Source: Desulfosarcina sp. BuS5 (lineage in GTDB: Bacteria > Desulfobacterota > Desulfobacteria > Desulfobacterales > BuS5). From it: a stretch of 64,000 bases of DNA. This document shows positions 45,880 to 52,999 of the stretch, piece by piece. Made by a program: the position numbers and the translations under genes. The notes below the pieces were generated by a model. The model was not told the DNA's origin. It saw only the letters and a program-made list of their open reading frames with translations, and made no database searches. Position 1 is the stretch's first letter; every line of letters begins with the position of its first letter. Location of the stretch: positions 1,841,041-1,905,040 of the forward strand of contig NZ_CP087952.1 in NCBI RefSeq assembly GCF_028752835.1, given 5' to 3'.

Positions 45880-46155
45880 ATGAGCATTACGATGGTACTC
45901 CCCGGCTCTTTAAAAAAGTGGATGGGGAATAATTCCGAAGCCGAGTGCGAGGGCGCTACGGTGCTTGAGTGTGTTGAGTTTCTGGAAAACAAGTTTAACG
46001 GGTTTAAAAAAAATATTGTAGATGAAAACGGTAATCTAAGAGATGAGGTACTTGTATTTAAAAACGGAACCAATATTATGAATCTAGAAGGGCCGGCTAC
46101 CTCTATTGTAGATGGAGACGATATCAGCGTAATACCATTTGCAGCAGGGGGTTAG
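45880..46155 (+). CDS. MoaD/ThiS-like sulfur-carrier protein
   Basis: A small ubiquitin-fold protein of 91 residues ending in Gly-Gly (VIPFAAGG), the C-terminus that is adenylated and thiocarboxylated in MoaD/ThiS proteins. Typical parts are GATVLECVEFLENKF and DGDDISVIPFAAGG. It has a strong RBS (AGGAGG, 45865-45870). The ATG at 45880 has better spacing than the one at 45874. No MoaE, ThiG or E1-type partner is adjacent. A pterin-cofactor role is likely but not provable from this window. Confidence 0.85.
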   Translation: MSITMVLPGSLKKWMGNNSEAECEGATVLECVEFLENKFNGFKKNIVDENGNLRDEVLVFKNGTNIMNLEGPATSIVDGDDISVIPFAAGG

Positions 46156-46210
46156 CTGGACATTAGGTAGGACCGCTTAAGTTTCCATGCGAAATACCAA
46201 GGATTATCCT

Positions 46211-46621
46211 TCAGTGAGAGTAATTCTGATCGATAATCCGCATACTATCTCGCCAAGAGCGGTAGAGAGAATCGACAAGCAAAAAGATGGCCATGATGAA
46301 CAAGACTATTTTAGATCTCATCCGCCGTTTTCTTTTTTCGACTTCACGTTCTTTCGAGAAAAGTCGAACCGTGAACATCGTAGCTAATCCGGTTATCATG
46401 CCGATGGACAGCAACAATAGCGAAAATGAATATTTTTCCCTATGACCGCGCGCAGCTTCCTCGTAGAAGCTGTTTGATAAGCCTTGATATAAGATTTCAC
46501 CTACCCAAACAAAAAATTGACCCAGATAGCTAAGTATGGGCTGAACAAAAATTATGACTAAGATAGATGCTATTATACTCGTGTATCTTTTATCATCAAG
46601 GGTCAAACATAATGACCCCAT
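46211..46621 (-). CDS. Hypothetical membrane protein
   Basis: A protein of 136 residues with three hydrophobic segments: YTSIIASILVIIFVQPIL, FSLLLLSIGMITGLATMF and KIVLFIMAIFLLVDSLY. The family is not recognised. It starts within the last codons of the hicB pseudogene in a different frame, and was probably co-transcribed with it. As the last minus-strand gene of the array it may be a cassette gene; no attC-like site was found behind it. Confidence 0.55.
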   Translation of the reverse strand: MGSLCLTLDDKRYTSIIASILVIIFVQPILSYLGQFFVWVGEILYQGLSNSFYEEAARGHREKYSFSLLLLSIGMITGLATMFTVRLFSKEREVEKRKRRMRSKIVLFIMAIFLLVDSLYRSWRDSMRIIDQNYSH

Positions 46622-46803
46622 TTTTTTCGGTTGATCGTAAGTACATCATCTTCTATAGGCTCCAAATAAAGCTCAATTGCCTCTCGGATATTTCTGATTG
46701 CTTCTTCTTTAGTTTCACCTTATGAGATGCAACCCGGCAAAGATGGAACGATAGCCGTGTATCCACCTTCTTCGCTTGGTTCAAGATAAATTTTGATTTT
46801 CAT
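46603..46803 (-). pseudogene. HicB-type antitoxin, inactivated by an in-frame stop
   Basis: Sixty-six codons reading MKIKIYLEPSEEGGYTAIVP-SLPGCIS-stop-GETKEEAIRNIREAIELYLEPIED..., the standard HicB partial RNase H-like fold. The family has Glu/Gln where TAA stands (at about 46720-46722). All other positions look normal, so a single nonsense change broke the gene. No hicA toxin is adjacent. An attC-like site lies 50 bp upstream, which fits an integron cassette. Confidence 0.85.
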
Positions 46804-46855
46804 ATCTTCCTTCATTCGTATTCAGCACCGCGATTCACGGCGGCGGAGCCGCCGT

Positions 46856-46983
46856 GAACGTAAAGCTGAGGGGCTGGGCAACGATAAGCGAAAAACTTGA
46901 TAAATGCATAAAGTGTCGATTAAAAACAGCCTTTCAAAACGGCACGGCTTTGCCCAGTCCCTCTCAAGTGCCTGGTTGGGCTT
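46856..46983 (-). repeat. attC-like recombination site 1 (integron)
   Basis: Read on the minus strand: GCCCAACCAGGCACTTGAGA, GGGACTGGGCAAAG, a variable middle, then TTGCCCAGCCCCTCAGCTTT and ACGTTC. The arms pair with extra unpaired bases in one arm, as in attC sites, and the order resembles the Vibrio cholerae repeat. It overlaps the 3' end of the antitoxin-like gene. A second GC-rich hairpin (CACGGCGGC/GCCGCCGTG) follows at 46834-46857. Confidence 0.6.
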
Positions 46984-47185
46984 TATTTTTTTCAGCTTTA
47001 ATTTGAGCGATGGCATTATCAAGGGTTATACCACCCAGCCAATTCTCACGCTCTTTTGTATAATCACCTCGGCCTACCGAAAACTGATTCAGAAACCGAA
47101 TGGTGTCAACTATGCCCATTTCTTTGAATAGAATATGAGTAGCCTGACGACTAATTTCAGATATCGGTCTTGTTTCCGTATTCAT
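46964..47185 (-). CDS. Putative antitoxin downstream of the PIN gene
   Basis: A protein of 73 residues: ISEISRQATHILFKEMGIVD, TIRFLNQFSVGRGDYTKERE, NWLGGITLDNAIAQI. It overlaps the PIN gene stop by 4 bp on the same strand, the layout of a type II toxin-antitoxin pair. I recall similar small proteins next to PIN genes of this type. DNA binding is not obvious. An attC-like site begins within its last codons, as for a gene cassette. Confidence 0.65.
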   Translation of the reverse strand: MNTETRPISEISRQATHILFKEMGIVDTIRFLNQFSVGRGDYTKERENWLGGITLDNAIAQIKAEKNKAQPGT

Positions 47186-47634
47186 ATCTCTAACTCCATC
47201 ACTAATTCGGTGGGGGATACCACCTTGGTATTTAATCCATCGAAGCTCTTAGCTTTTTTCAAAAATTTATCATCACACGTACAGAAATAATCAACTTTTG
47301 AAGCGGATGCAGATACCAAATGCAAAGCGTCCAGCGGTTTCAGGCCTAAAGCGCCAAACCGTCTGGCCAGAGATTCTATTTTTGTTGTCAACCCAACAGT
47401 TTCCATTGCTATTTTCATAATTGCCAAAGCATCGTCCTTACGCTCCTGATCAGGAATGCGATTAATTTCGAATAGCAACGCGTCGGACGAGATGAACTGC
47501 AAATGATTTGACTCACACAATGCGAGAATAACGAGTACTGCTTCAGCCTCAACAGCTATCCTTGGTTGTGTGCCGGGCACGGCACATGTTCTTAAAAGTG
47601 AGTCAAACGTATCATGCAGTAAATCGTTTGACAA
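47182..47634 (-). pseudogene. PIN-domain toxin gene, 5' end replaced by intron sequence
   Basis: About 130 native residues of a VapC-like PIN ribonuclease: QPRIAVEAEAVLVILALCES, LQFISSDALLFEINRIPDQE, LGLKPLDALHLVSASASKVD, and FCTCDDKFLKKA with central and C-terminal acidic residues. Relatives, from memory, begin with a strand like YLDVCCLNRPFDDQ that holds the first catalytic Asp. Here the first 24 or so codons (MSNDLLHDTFDSLLRTC...) derive from the 5' end of the group II intron on the opposite strand, so that Asp is missing. It is probably inactive. Confidence 0.75.
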
Positions 47635-48281
47635 GTCTTAGACCCAGCCGGATGGAGGCGAAGGGTATAGCGGTATTACAACGGGGTATCGGTGACGGTG
47701 CTTCGGAAGGCAGTAGCCCTGCTGAGGCAGGGTACCGCGAAAGTACGGGGTGACGAACAGAAATCGAGTCAGGCGTGCATGAGTGGGACGAGCCTGCAAC
47801 ACAAGGCAAAGTCCTCTATCCATTATAAGCTCTGTCCGTATACTCGGCGCCCACGTATTGAAAGACATGTGTTTACCCCGGGAGGTCTTCCATATGCCTT
47901 TTGAGAAGTCGCGTGCGACGGAATTTTGGCTGAGAACAGGGCAACCTGCTCTGACCGCATGTGAGAAGTCAGCAGAGGGCATAGTAGCCGTAGGAGAAAC
48001 GAGCCGTGGATACCACGAAGGACTCACCCCGGCGAAGGCCTGAACGGTGCCCGCACCGAATGGTACGGGTAAATGGTTGTGGTGAGAGTATGGATGAATT
48101 ACTTATTTGCATACTGCAGCAGGAGCTGAAATGCCAATAACGTACGAATTCTGAAAACCCGGTAAAATCGGTGGGATTTCTCACACCCGATTTTATCTTT
48201 ACCAGCCGAACCGCCGTATACGCGATCCGTATGTACGGTGCTGTGGGAGGGGCGCTTAGTAATGGGCGTCCCTATCCCTAT
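47568..48281 (+). mobile_element. ORF-less group II intron, class C type
   Basis: Starts GTGTGCCGGGCACGGCAC, the class C 5' end. Domain I/II marks include GGAAGGCAGTAGCC, CAAAGTCCTCTATCC, ACCCCGGGAGGTCT and AGAAGTCAGCAGAGG. Domain V is at about 48209-48244 (AACCGCCGTATACGCGATCC ... GTACGGT) and domain VI at 48245-48281 (GGGAGGGGCGC paired with GCGTCCC-TA-TCCC, bulged A near the end). No reverse transcriptase gene is present: domain IV is only about 110 bp. It is antisense to all the genes around it, as expected for introns that target attC sites. Confidence 0.85.
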
Positions 48282-49146
48282 ATGTGACTTTTTTTGTTTT
48301 CCTTCTGCAAGTTACAGCCAATAATCTTTTCTGGGCTATATCCAAATATTCTGCATTATTATCAATACCAACAAAACTTCTACTTAATTTTTTACACACA
48401 ACTCCTGTTGTACCACTGCCGCAAAACGGATCAAAAACCAAATCACCAATATTACTTGATGCAACTACAGCTCTCTTAATAATTTCTTCTGGTTTTTGTG
48501 TCGGGTGTTTACCGAATACTTTTTCAGAACGATCTACTGCTGGCAATTTCCATATATCTCTCCATACTGATTTCATTGGCTCTCTATTTGAAATCATTTT
48601 AAGCATATCATGATTAAATATATGTTTAGAGGATTTTGTTTTTGATGCCCAAATAAGATGTTCAGAAGCATGAACAAAATATTTTTTACTTAAATTAGGC
48701 GGAGGATTTTTCTTTTCCCAAACTATGTTATTTAATATTTTAAAACCCAACTCTTGCAAAGCAAATCCAACAGAAAAAATATTATGAAATGTTCCACAAA
48801 CCCAAATTGTGGCATTCTTTTTCAAGATACGTTGACACTCGGATAACCATTTTTTGTTATACGCATGAATTTCATTAATTTTTTTTGATTTATCCCATTC
48901 TCCTTTATTTACATTTTGCATTTTTCCACTATGACAAGTTATACCGCCTGAAGATAAAAAGTATGGGGGGTCAGCAAAAATTAGATCCACACAATTATCA
49001 GGTATGTTATTAAAGAATGAGAATGTGTCTAAGTTATAGAGCTTTATTTTGTTTGTTACATCATAGTAAAATGGTGAAACTGAACTCTCCGCAACCATAT
49101 TTTGTTGCTCAAAATCAATTATATTATCAGATATATAGTATCTCAT
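48256..49146 (-). CDS. DNA adenine/cytosine-N4 methyltransferase (C-terminus from intron)
   Basis: An amino-methyltransferase of 296 residues. Motif IV is DLIFADPPYFLS and motif I is VFDPFCGSGTTGVVCKKL near the C-terminus, the beta-class order. Other typical parts are KHPTQKPEEIIKRAV and NNIVWEKKNPPPN. The last codons (RDRDAHY-stop) are read from intron domain VI on the other strand; without the intron the frame would end VTF-like at KVT followed by TAA. It is part of a restriction-modification module with the two genes upstream. Confidence 0.88.
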   Translation of the reverse strand: MRYYISDNIIDFEQQNMVAESSVSPFYYDVTNKIKLYNLDTFSFFNNIPDNCVDLIFADPPYFLSSGGITCHSGKMQNVNKGEWDKSKKINEIHAYNKKWLSECQRILKKNATIWVCGTFHNIFSVGFALQELGFKILNNIVWEKKNPPPNLSKKYFVHASEHLIWASKTKSSKHIFNHDMLKMISNREPMKSVWRDIWKLPAVDRSEKVFGKHPTQKPEEIIKRAVVASSNIGDLVFDPFCGSGTTGVVCKKLSRSFVGIDNNAEYLDIAQKRLLAVTCRRKTKKVTYRDRDAHY

Positions 49147-49214
49147 AAGATATTACCATAATCTATATGGGTAAAGCGAATGTATGGTTGTCCATAATGA
49201 AATTTGTGTGGATT

Positions 49215-49865
49215 TCACCCCGTTTTAACTTTCGTAAACGGAACAACTTTTGCTACTTGAGAATGGTTTGAATAGGTTTCCCAATCAGGTGAATATTCTT
49301 CTGCTTGATTACCCCATGTTGTCCACCCTTCTCTTGTTCCTCTACCAAAAAGCTCTAAAAAAGGACCCCAACTACAAGACTCTATTAAGTCGTATTGTTC
49401 ATCTGGTTTTCTACTGTGCTCTCTTTTACGTGAAGAGATAATATTTTCTTGACTTCTCCCCGGTTGCAATGTTCTGATATTTTTACCACGAACACCAAAG
49501 AGAATCATTTCAGTCACGTTTCTAAAATAAAAACCAACTCCTCTTCTATCAGGGCCACCATCTTTTCTGATCTTATACCAAATAAGATTTGTTTTATATT
49601 TGAATCCCCAATGTTCCATAACTTGCATACCCTCTGCTAAAAGTGCATTTGGAACCCACAGATAAAGGTGTGCTCTATCTTCTGCAATAGCCTCAACAGG
49701 CAAATCTTTGATTTCTTGTAATTTCAATGTTGGGTAACGGGACAATCTCTTATGCTCTGGCGCCATTTTACCTGTACGATTTTGAAACTGCCACGGTGGA
49801 TCGGCAAGTATTGTTGAAAATTTTCTTTTACCAATGAAGTTTAATAAATCATCTGATGCATTCAT
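49215..49865 (-). CDS. MT-A70-family N6-adenine methyltransferase
   Basis: A methyltransferase of 216 residues with motif IV ILADPPWQFQ and AHLYLWVPNALLAEGMQVMEHWGFKYKTNLIWYK, and PDEQYDLIESCSWGPFLELFGRG near the C-terminus, typical of MT-A70/MunI-like enzymes. The ATG at 49865 (MNASDDLL) has GGAGATAG upstream and lies 15 bp after the endonuclease stop. It is the middle gene of a three-gene restriction-modification set, with a second methyltransferase downstream. Confidence 0.85.
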   Translation of the reverse strand: MNASDDLLNFIGKRKFSTILADPPWQFQNRTGKMAPEHKRLSRYPTLKLQEIKDLPVEAIAEDRAHLYLWVPNALLAEGMQVMEHWGFKYKTNLIWYKIRKDGGPDRRGVGFYFRNVTEMILFGVRGKNIRTLQPGRSQENIISSRKREHSRKPDEQYDLIESCSWGPFLELFGRGTREGWTTWGNQAEEYSPDWETYSNHSQVAKVVPFTKVKTG

Positions 49866-49879
49866 TTTTCTATCTCCTT

Positions 49880-50668
49880 TTATTTCTTCCAATCTGTAAC
49901 AACAGTTGGATTAATTCCAAATACCAAAACAGGACAACCTCCATTACGACCAGCGTTTAAGCGATATAACAATTTCCCCATCCATGTAGTACTTGCTCCA
50001 TATTTTTGTTTACATAATTTTTCATTTCCATCTTTATCGTAGTCAATACTGCCATTCTTTTTTAACAATGGAGTAATATCAAATATTTCATTAAGCTTTT
50101 CACTGCGAGTTATTAAAACAGCTACGCTAATAACACCACATTCATGAAACATTCGAAAAGCATATAAATCGCGATCATATGTCTGATCTTTACTATTCCA
50201 TTCCATGTCAAGAGCAACTCTATCTTTGACATAATCAATTTTATGGCCATCAATATAGTTTTTCAATACAATAGCAGGCTTTTCAGGTAATTTATGTTTT
50301 TTAAGTTTCCCAGAAGGTAAAACCTCTTCACTTTGTTCTGAAACCTGAATAATCAGATCGCCTTGAATGCGAGTCTCAAACCAATTGTAAGGGCGTAAAT
50401 ATTCAGAAAATTGTTTTGGTATGACAGATTCATTCCCACCAGGAGAAGCTATATCTTTTAATGTTATTCTAAATTTTGTTAAAGCTTGTTCAATTTCCTT
50501 CAGTTCATTCGGAAATGAATTTTTTAAAATAGCGGCAGCATGCCTATAGCTATAAACATCATACATTTCTAAAATTTTGGAACTTATATTTTTAGAAACC
50601 TCTTTGATGTTATCTGCATTGTGATTGGGTTTAAGCTCAACCTCCTCTTTGCCTGCTTTTGATCTCAT
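49880..50668 (-). CDS. BglII/BstYI-like type II restriction endonuclease
   Basis: A protein of 262 residues. The core KDRVALDMEWNSKDQTYDRDLYAFRMFHECGVISVAVLITR, with an acidic D...E-W-N active-site pattern, matches what I recall of the BglII/BstYI family (GATC-centred sites). N-terminal part with YSYRHAAAILKNSFPNELKEI is also typical. Directly followed by two DNA methyltransferases, forming a complete R-M set. The cognate site cannot be deduced here. An attC-like site lies 45 bp upstream. Confidence 0.75.
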   Translation of the reverse strand: MRSKAGKEEVELKPNHNADNIKEVSKNISSKILEMYDVYSYRHAAAILKNSFPNELKEIEQALTKFRITLKDIASPGGNESVIPKQFSEYLRPYNWFETRIQGDLIIQVSEQSEEVLPSGKLKKHKLPEKPAIVLKNYIDGHKIDYVKDRVALDMEWNSKDQTYDRDLYAFRMFHECGVISVAVLITRSEKLNEIFDITPLLKKNGSIDYDKDGNEKLCKQKYGASTTWMGKLLYRLNAGRNGGCPVLVFGINPTVVTDWKK

Positions 50669-50712
50669 TTTCTTTGCTGTCCTTTTATTTAAAATATTTG
50701 CTTACTTTATTA

Positions 50713-50846
50713 CATATAACGGCACGGCTCAGGGGCGGCAAACATGCGGAGCAACCAACTGAAGATTACCACCGGATTTCATGCGGGGCATTGACTTTGA
50801 AAATCCGCCGCGCTGTTTGCCGTCCCTTGAAGCCGATTGTTGTGCG
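50713..50846 (-). repeat. attC-like recombination site 2 (integron)
   Basis: Read on the minus strand: GCACAACAATCGGCTTCAAG GGACGGCAAACA-GCG on one side, and CGCATGTTTGCCGCCCCTGA GCCGTGCCGTTATATG on the other. The arms CGGCTTCAAGGGACGGCAAACA and their complement differ by extra bases, as attC bulges do. It lies between the DUF262 and BglII-like genes, 20 bp after the DUF262 stop, exactly where a cassette attC belongs. Confidence 0.65.
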
Positions 50847-50866
50847 ATTATTGCTGTTATTTCAAC

Positions 50867-52552
50867 CTATTTAAGCCCCCATAAGTTGGTTAATCTTTGC
50901 ATGGCATCTTGCTGCCTCTTTTCAATAATATCTTCTGTCCATTCTTTTTCTTGGAGTACTTGTGTGGTTAACGCAAAATTGGAAATTCCATCTCTTGACT
51001 TGAAATACTTTTCTTTCTTTTTATCAAAGTCGTAGTTACGAGCCTGACTATTTTTTCGATGAGACAGTAAGACCAAATTACCTATACGATGCGTATATTT
51101 CTCCCTTTCATCTGGGGTTGGGAACCATTTTACCCAAATGCTGTTGTTTCTTGGCGTTTGAGGCAGAACATGCTCAACCGATATAACTGAGTAATCATAA
51201 TAAGACGTACCTTCGGATAAATTGGAGTCTAATCGCAGTAGCACATAGCGTGGAACGTAACGGATTTGATAAATATTACCATTAAGCTGATTAATAATGC
51301 TTTGTTTTTCTTCTTTTGTAAGTTCTAAAGGAGAATCAGAAGAAAATATATTATCTCCATTTTCTATAGCAGTTAATAAGCGGCCATAACGCTCCAAACG
51401 TTGATTAATATTAGCCCGATAAATCATCATACCCGCAGCAAGACGTTCGAGTTTTGTAAAATATTTCACGAGATCATCATGATTGGCGTTGTGAATTGAA
51501 TAAAATAGAATAGCAGGAGGAAGCCAGTCAAAATTATCGATACGATTAAGCCAACGGAAAAGAATATTTAATTCTTCAGCATCACGTGTAGTTTGATAAG
51601 AGGCATTAATGATGTCATAATAAGCGTCTGCTAGTGGGTATAATATCTCGTCAATGAAATGCTTGGGATTGGCTGTAGGATTTACATATTCCCGAAATCC
51701 TTTTAACAGGCTCTCTCGTGGTTTTGATTTTCTATAAATCATGCGAATATGAGCAAATAAATCTTGAAAAGCATCTCGCCCGAGCATATCTTCAATATCT
51801 TCCCAATCTTTTGTGTATTTTTCCTGCTCATTTTCCGGAATTTTACCAACAATTTCAGCTTTAAGAATATCGGTATGAGAAAGATCCATACCTCGATCAT
51901 TCAATACTGAAAAAATACGATAAGCAGAATCAAGATCTGGTGTTGAAACGATTATCAGGTAACAACGATTAATGATAAATTGAGCAAGGCGTTGCAGCCT
52001 TTCTTTCGGCAGTGCACTTAACCGTTGTAAGTAAAGGAGTGCGTTATCTCGTATATTTTTCTTTGCATCTGGCAACTTTTGTTGTTGGATCTCTCGTAAC
52101 TGTTCTATTCCCCCTTCCGTTTGAATGTATTTCTGAAAAAAATCTTTATCTCGTTCTCGCAGGATAAGACGATAACGATCCGGTGTACCTTTAACAGCAT
52201 TTCCTTTTTCATAAATAAATGTATTCAAATCTGCCGAAAAACTCTTGGACGTTAAAGAACGGATTGCTGCTAACAAAATAGAAAAAGTCGTTAAACGTTG
52301 TTGACCATCAACAATTTGGGAGTCAGGATTATCGCCTTTAATGAGGACCACGCTTCCCAAAAAATAAGGATTTATTTCATTTATTGCCTCGTCTCCATCG
52401 CCCATAAAATCAATCAAATCGTCAAGCAGCTCTTGTGCCTGCTCAGTTTCCCAAGCATAAGGGCGCTGATAATGAGGTATCATGAAGGCAAAATCATCAC
52501 TGAATACTTTACCGATTGGAAATTCTGCTCCAGTTATGTTTAGTCTTGGCAT
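50867..52552 (-). CDS. DUF262/DUF1524 (GmrSD-like) protein
   Basis: A protein of 561 residues. The N-terminal DUF262 (ParB-like) domain has FMIPHYQRPYAWETEQAQELLDDL, YFLGSVVLI and SQIVDGQQRLTTFSILLAAI, including the DGQQR nucleotide-binding motif. The C-terminal DUF1524 HNH-type nuclease domain has SVEHVLPQTP and HRIGNLVLLSHRKNSQARN. This is the architecture of GmrSD type IV restriction and related phage-defence enzymes. It is the first minus-strand gene beside the intI remnant and is bounded by attC-like sites on both sides. Confidence 0.88.
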   Translation of the reverse strand: MPRLNITGAEFPIGKVFSDDFAFMIPHYQRPYAWETEQAQELLDDLIDFMGDGDEAINEINPYFLGSVVLIKGDNPDSQIVDGQQRLTTFSILLAAIRSLTSKSFSADLNTFIYEKGNAVKGTPDRYRLILRERDKDFFQKYIQTEGGIEQLREIQQQKLPDAKKNIRDNALLYLQRLSALPKERLQRLAQFIINRCYLIIVSTPDLDSAYRIFSVLNDRGMDLSHTDILKAEIVGKIPENEQEKYTKDWEDIEDMLGRDAFQDLFAHIRMIYRKSKPRESLLKGFREYVNPTANPKHFIDEILYPLADAYYDIINASYQTTRDAEELNILFRWLNRIDNFDWLPPAILFYSIHNANHDDLVKYFTKLERLAAGMMIYRANINQRLERYGRLLTAIENGDNIFSSDSPLELTKEEKQSIINQLNGNIYQIRYVPRYVLLRLDSNLSEGTSYYDYSVISVEHVLPQTPRNNSIWVKWFPTPDEREKYTHRIGNLVLLSHRKNSQARNYDFDKKKEKYFKSRDGISNFALTTQVLQEKEWTEDIIEKRQQDAMQRLTNLWGLK

Positions 52553-52581
52553 TATAAAGTCCTTGTAGCTTGATTATAGAA

Positions 52582-52668
52582 TCACAACGTTATTGTTACG
52601 CACAATCGCGGTGCTGACCGGCACCGCGATTCCAGGCGGCGCAGCCGCCTGGAACAAGTTGTTGTATG
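52582..52668. repeat. attI/attC-like palindrome next to intI remnant
   Basis: Outer arms ACAACGTTATTGTTACGC and AACAAGTTGTTGTATGG pair. Inside are two hairpins, ATCGCGGTGC/GCACCGCGAT and CCAGGCGGC/GCCGCCTGG. It lies between the DUF262 cassette and the integrase remnant, where attI and the first attC are expected. The GCACCGCGATTC-(palindrome) unit recurs beside attC-like site 1 at 46827-46857. Confidence 0.5.
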
Positions 52669-52783
52669 GTTTATATATAAGCTCACACAAAAAATAAAAA
52701 TTGACAATAAAAATCATATAAATTAGGATTAATCTAACTGCATAAACATGTATTATAAAGATTACGCAGAAAGCAGTATAATT

Positions 52784-52995
52784 ATGAAACAGATCCCAAC
52801 TCAGATAAATGCGCTCTATGAAACGCAGCTAAATCAAAAAGCAATCCCCAAAAAATATGCCCTTATTATAAAAAATGGTTACGGTATTATCTGGATTTTT
52901 GCCATAAATATAATCATGAGTCTTCTGTCAAAAAAAGTCTTGCCCACTACATTAGTCTATACATAATTCATTATTCATTTAATATCATGAGGTAA
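52784..52995 (+). pseudogene. Integron integrase IntI remnant, frameshifted and truncated
   Basis: Starts MKQIPTQINALYETQLNQKA IPKKYAL, then continues in the next frame as YYKKWLRYYLDFCHKYNHES SVKKSLAHYISLY. This is the N-terminal SAM-like domain pattern of integron tyrosine recombinases. A single missing T near 52863 (CTTATTAT for CTTTATTAT) causes the shift. Everything after about 70 residues, including the catalytic domain, is gone. It reads away from the minus-strand gene array, the normal divergent layout of intI and cassettes. Confidence 0.72.
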
Positions 52996-52999
52996 TTGA

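Noticed and set aside
46720-46722. Recoding of the hicB internal stop as selenocysteine or readthrough
   Set aside because: The codon is TAA, which is not used for selenocysteine, and no structure around it suggests readthrough.
47638-48043. ORFs on both strands within 47.6-48.05 kb
   Set aside because: They fall in conserved group II intron RNA sequence and are not real proteins.
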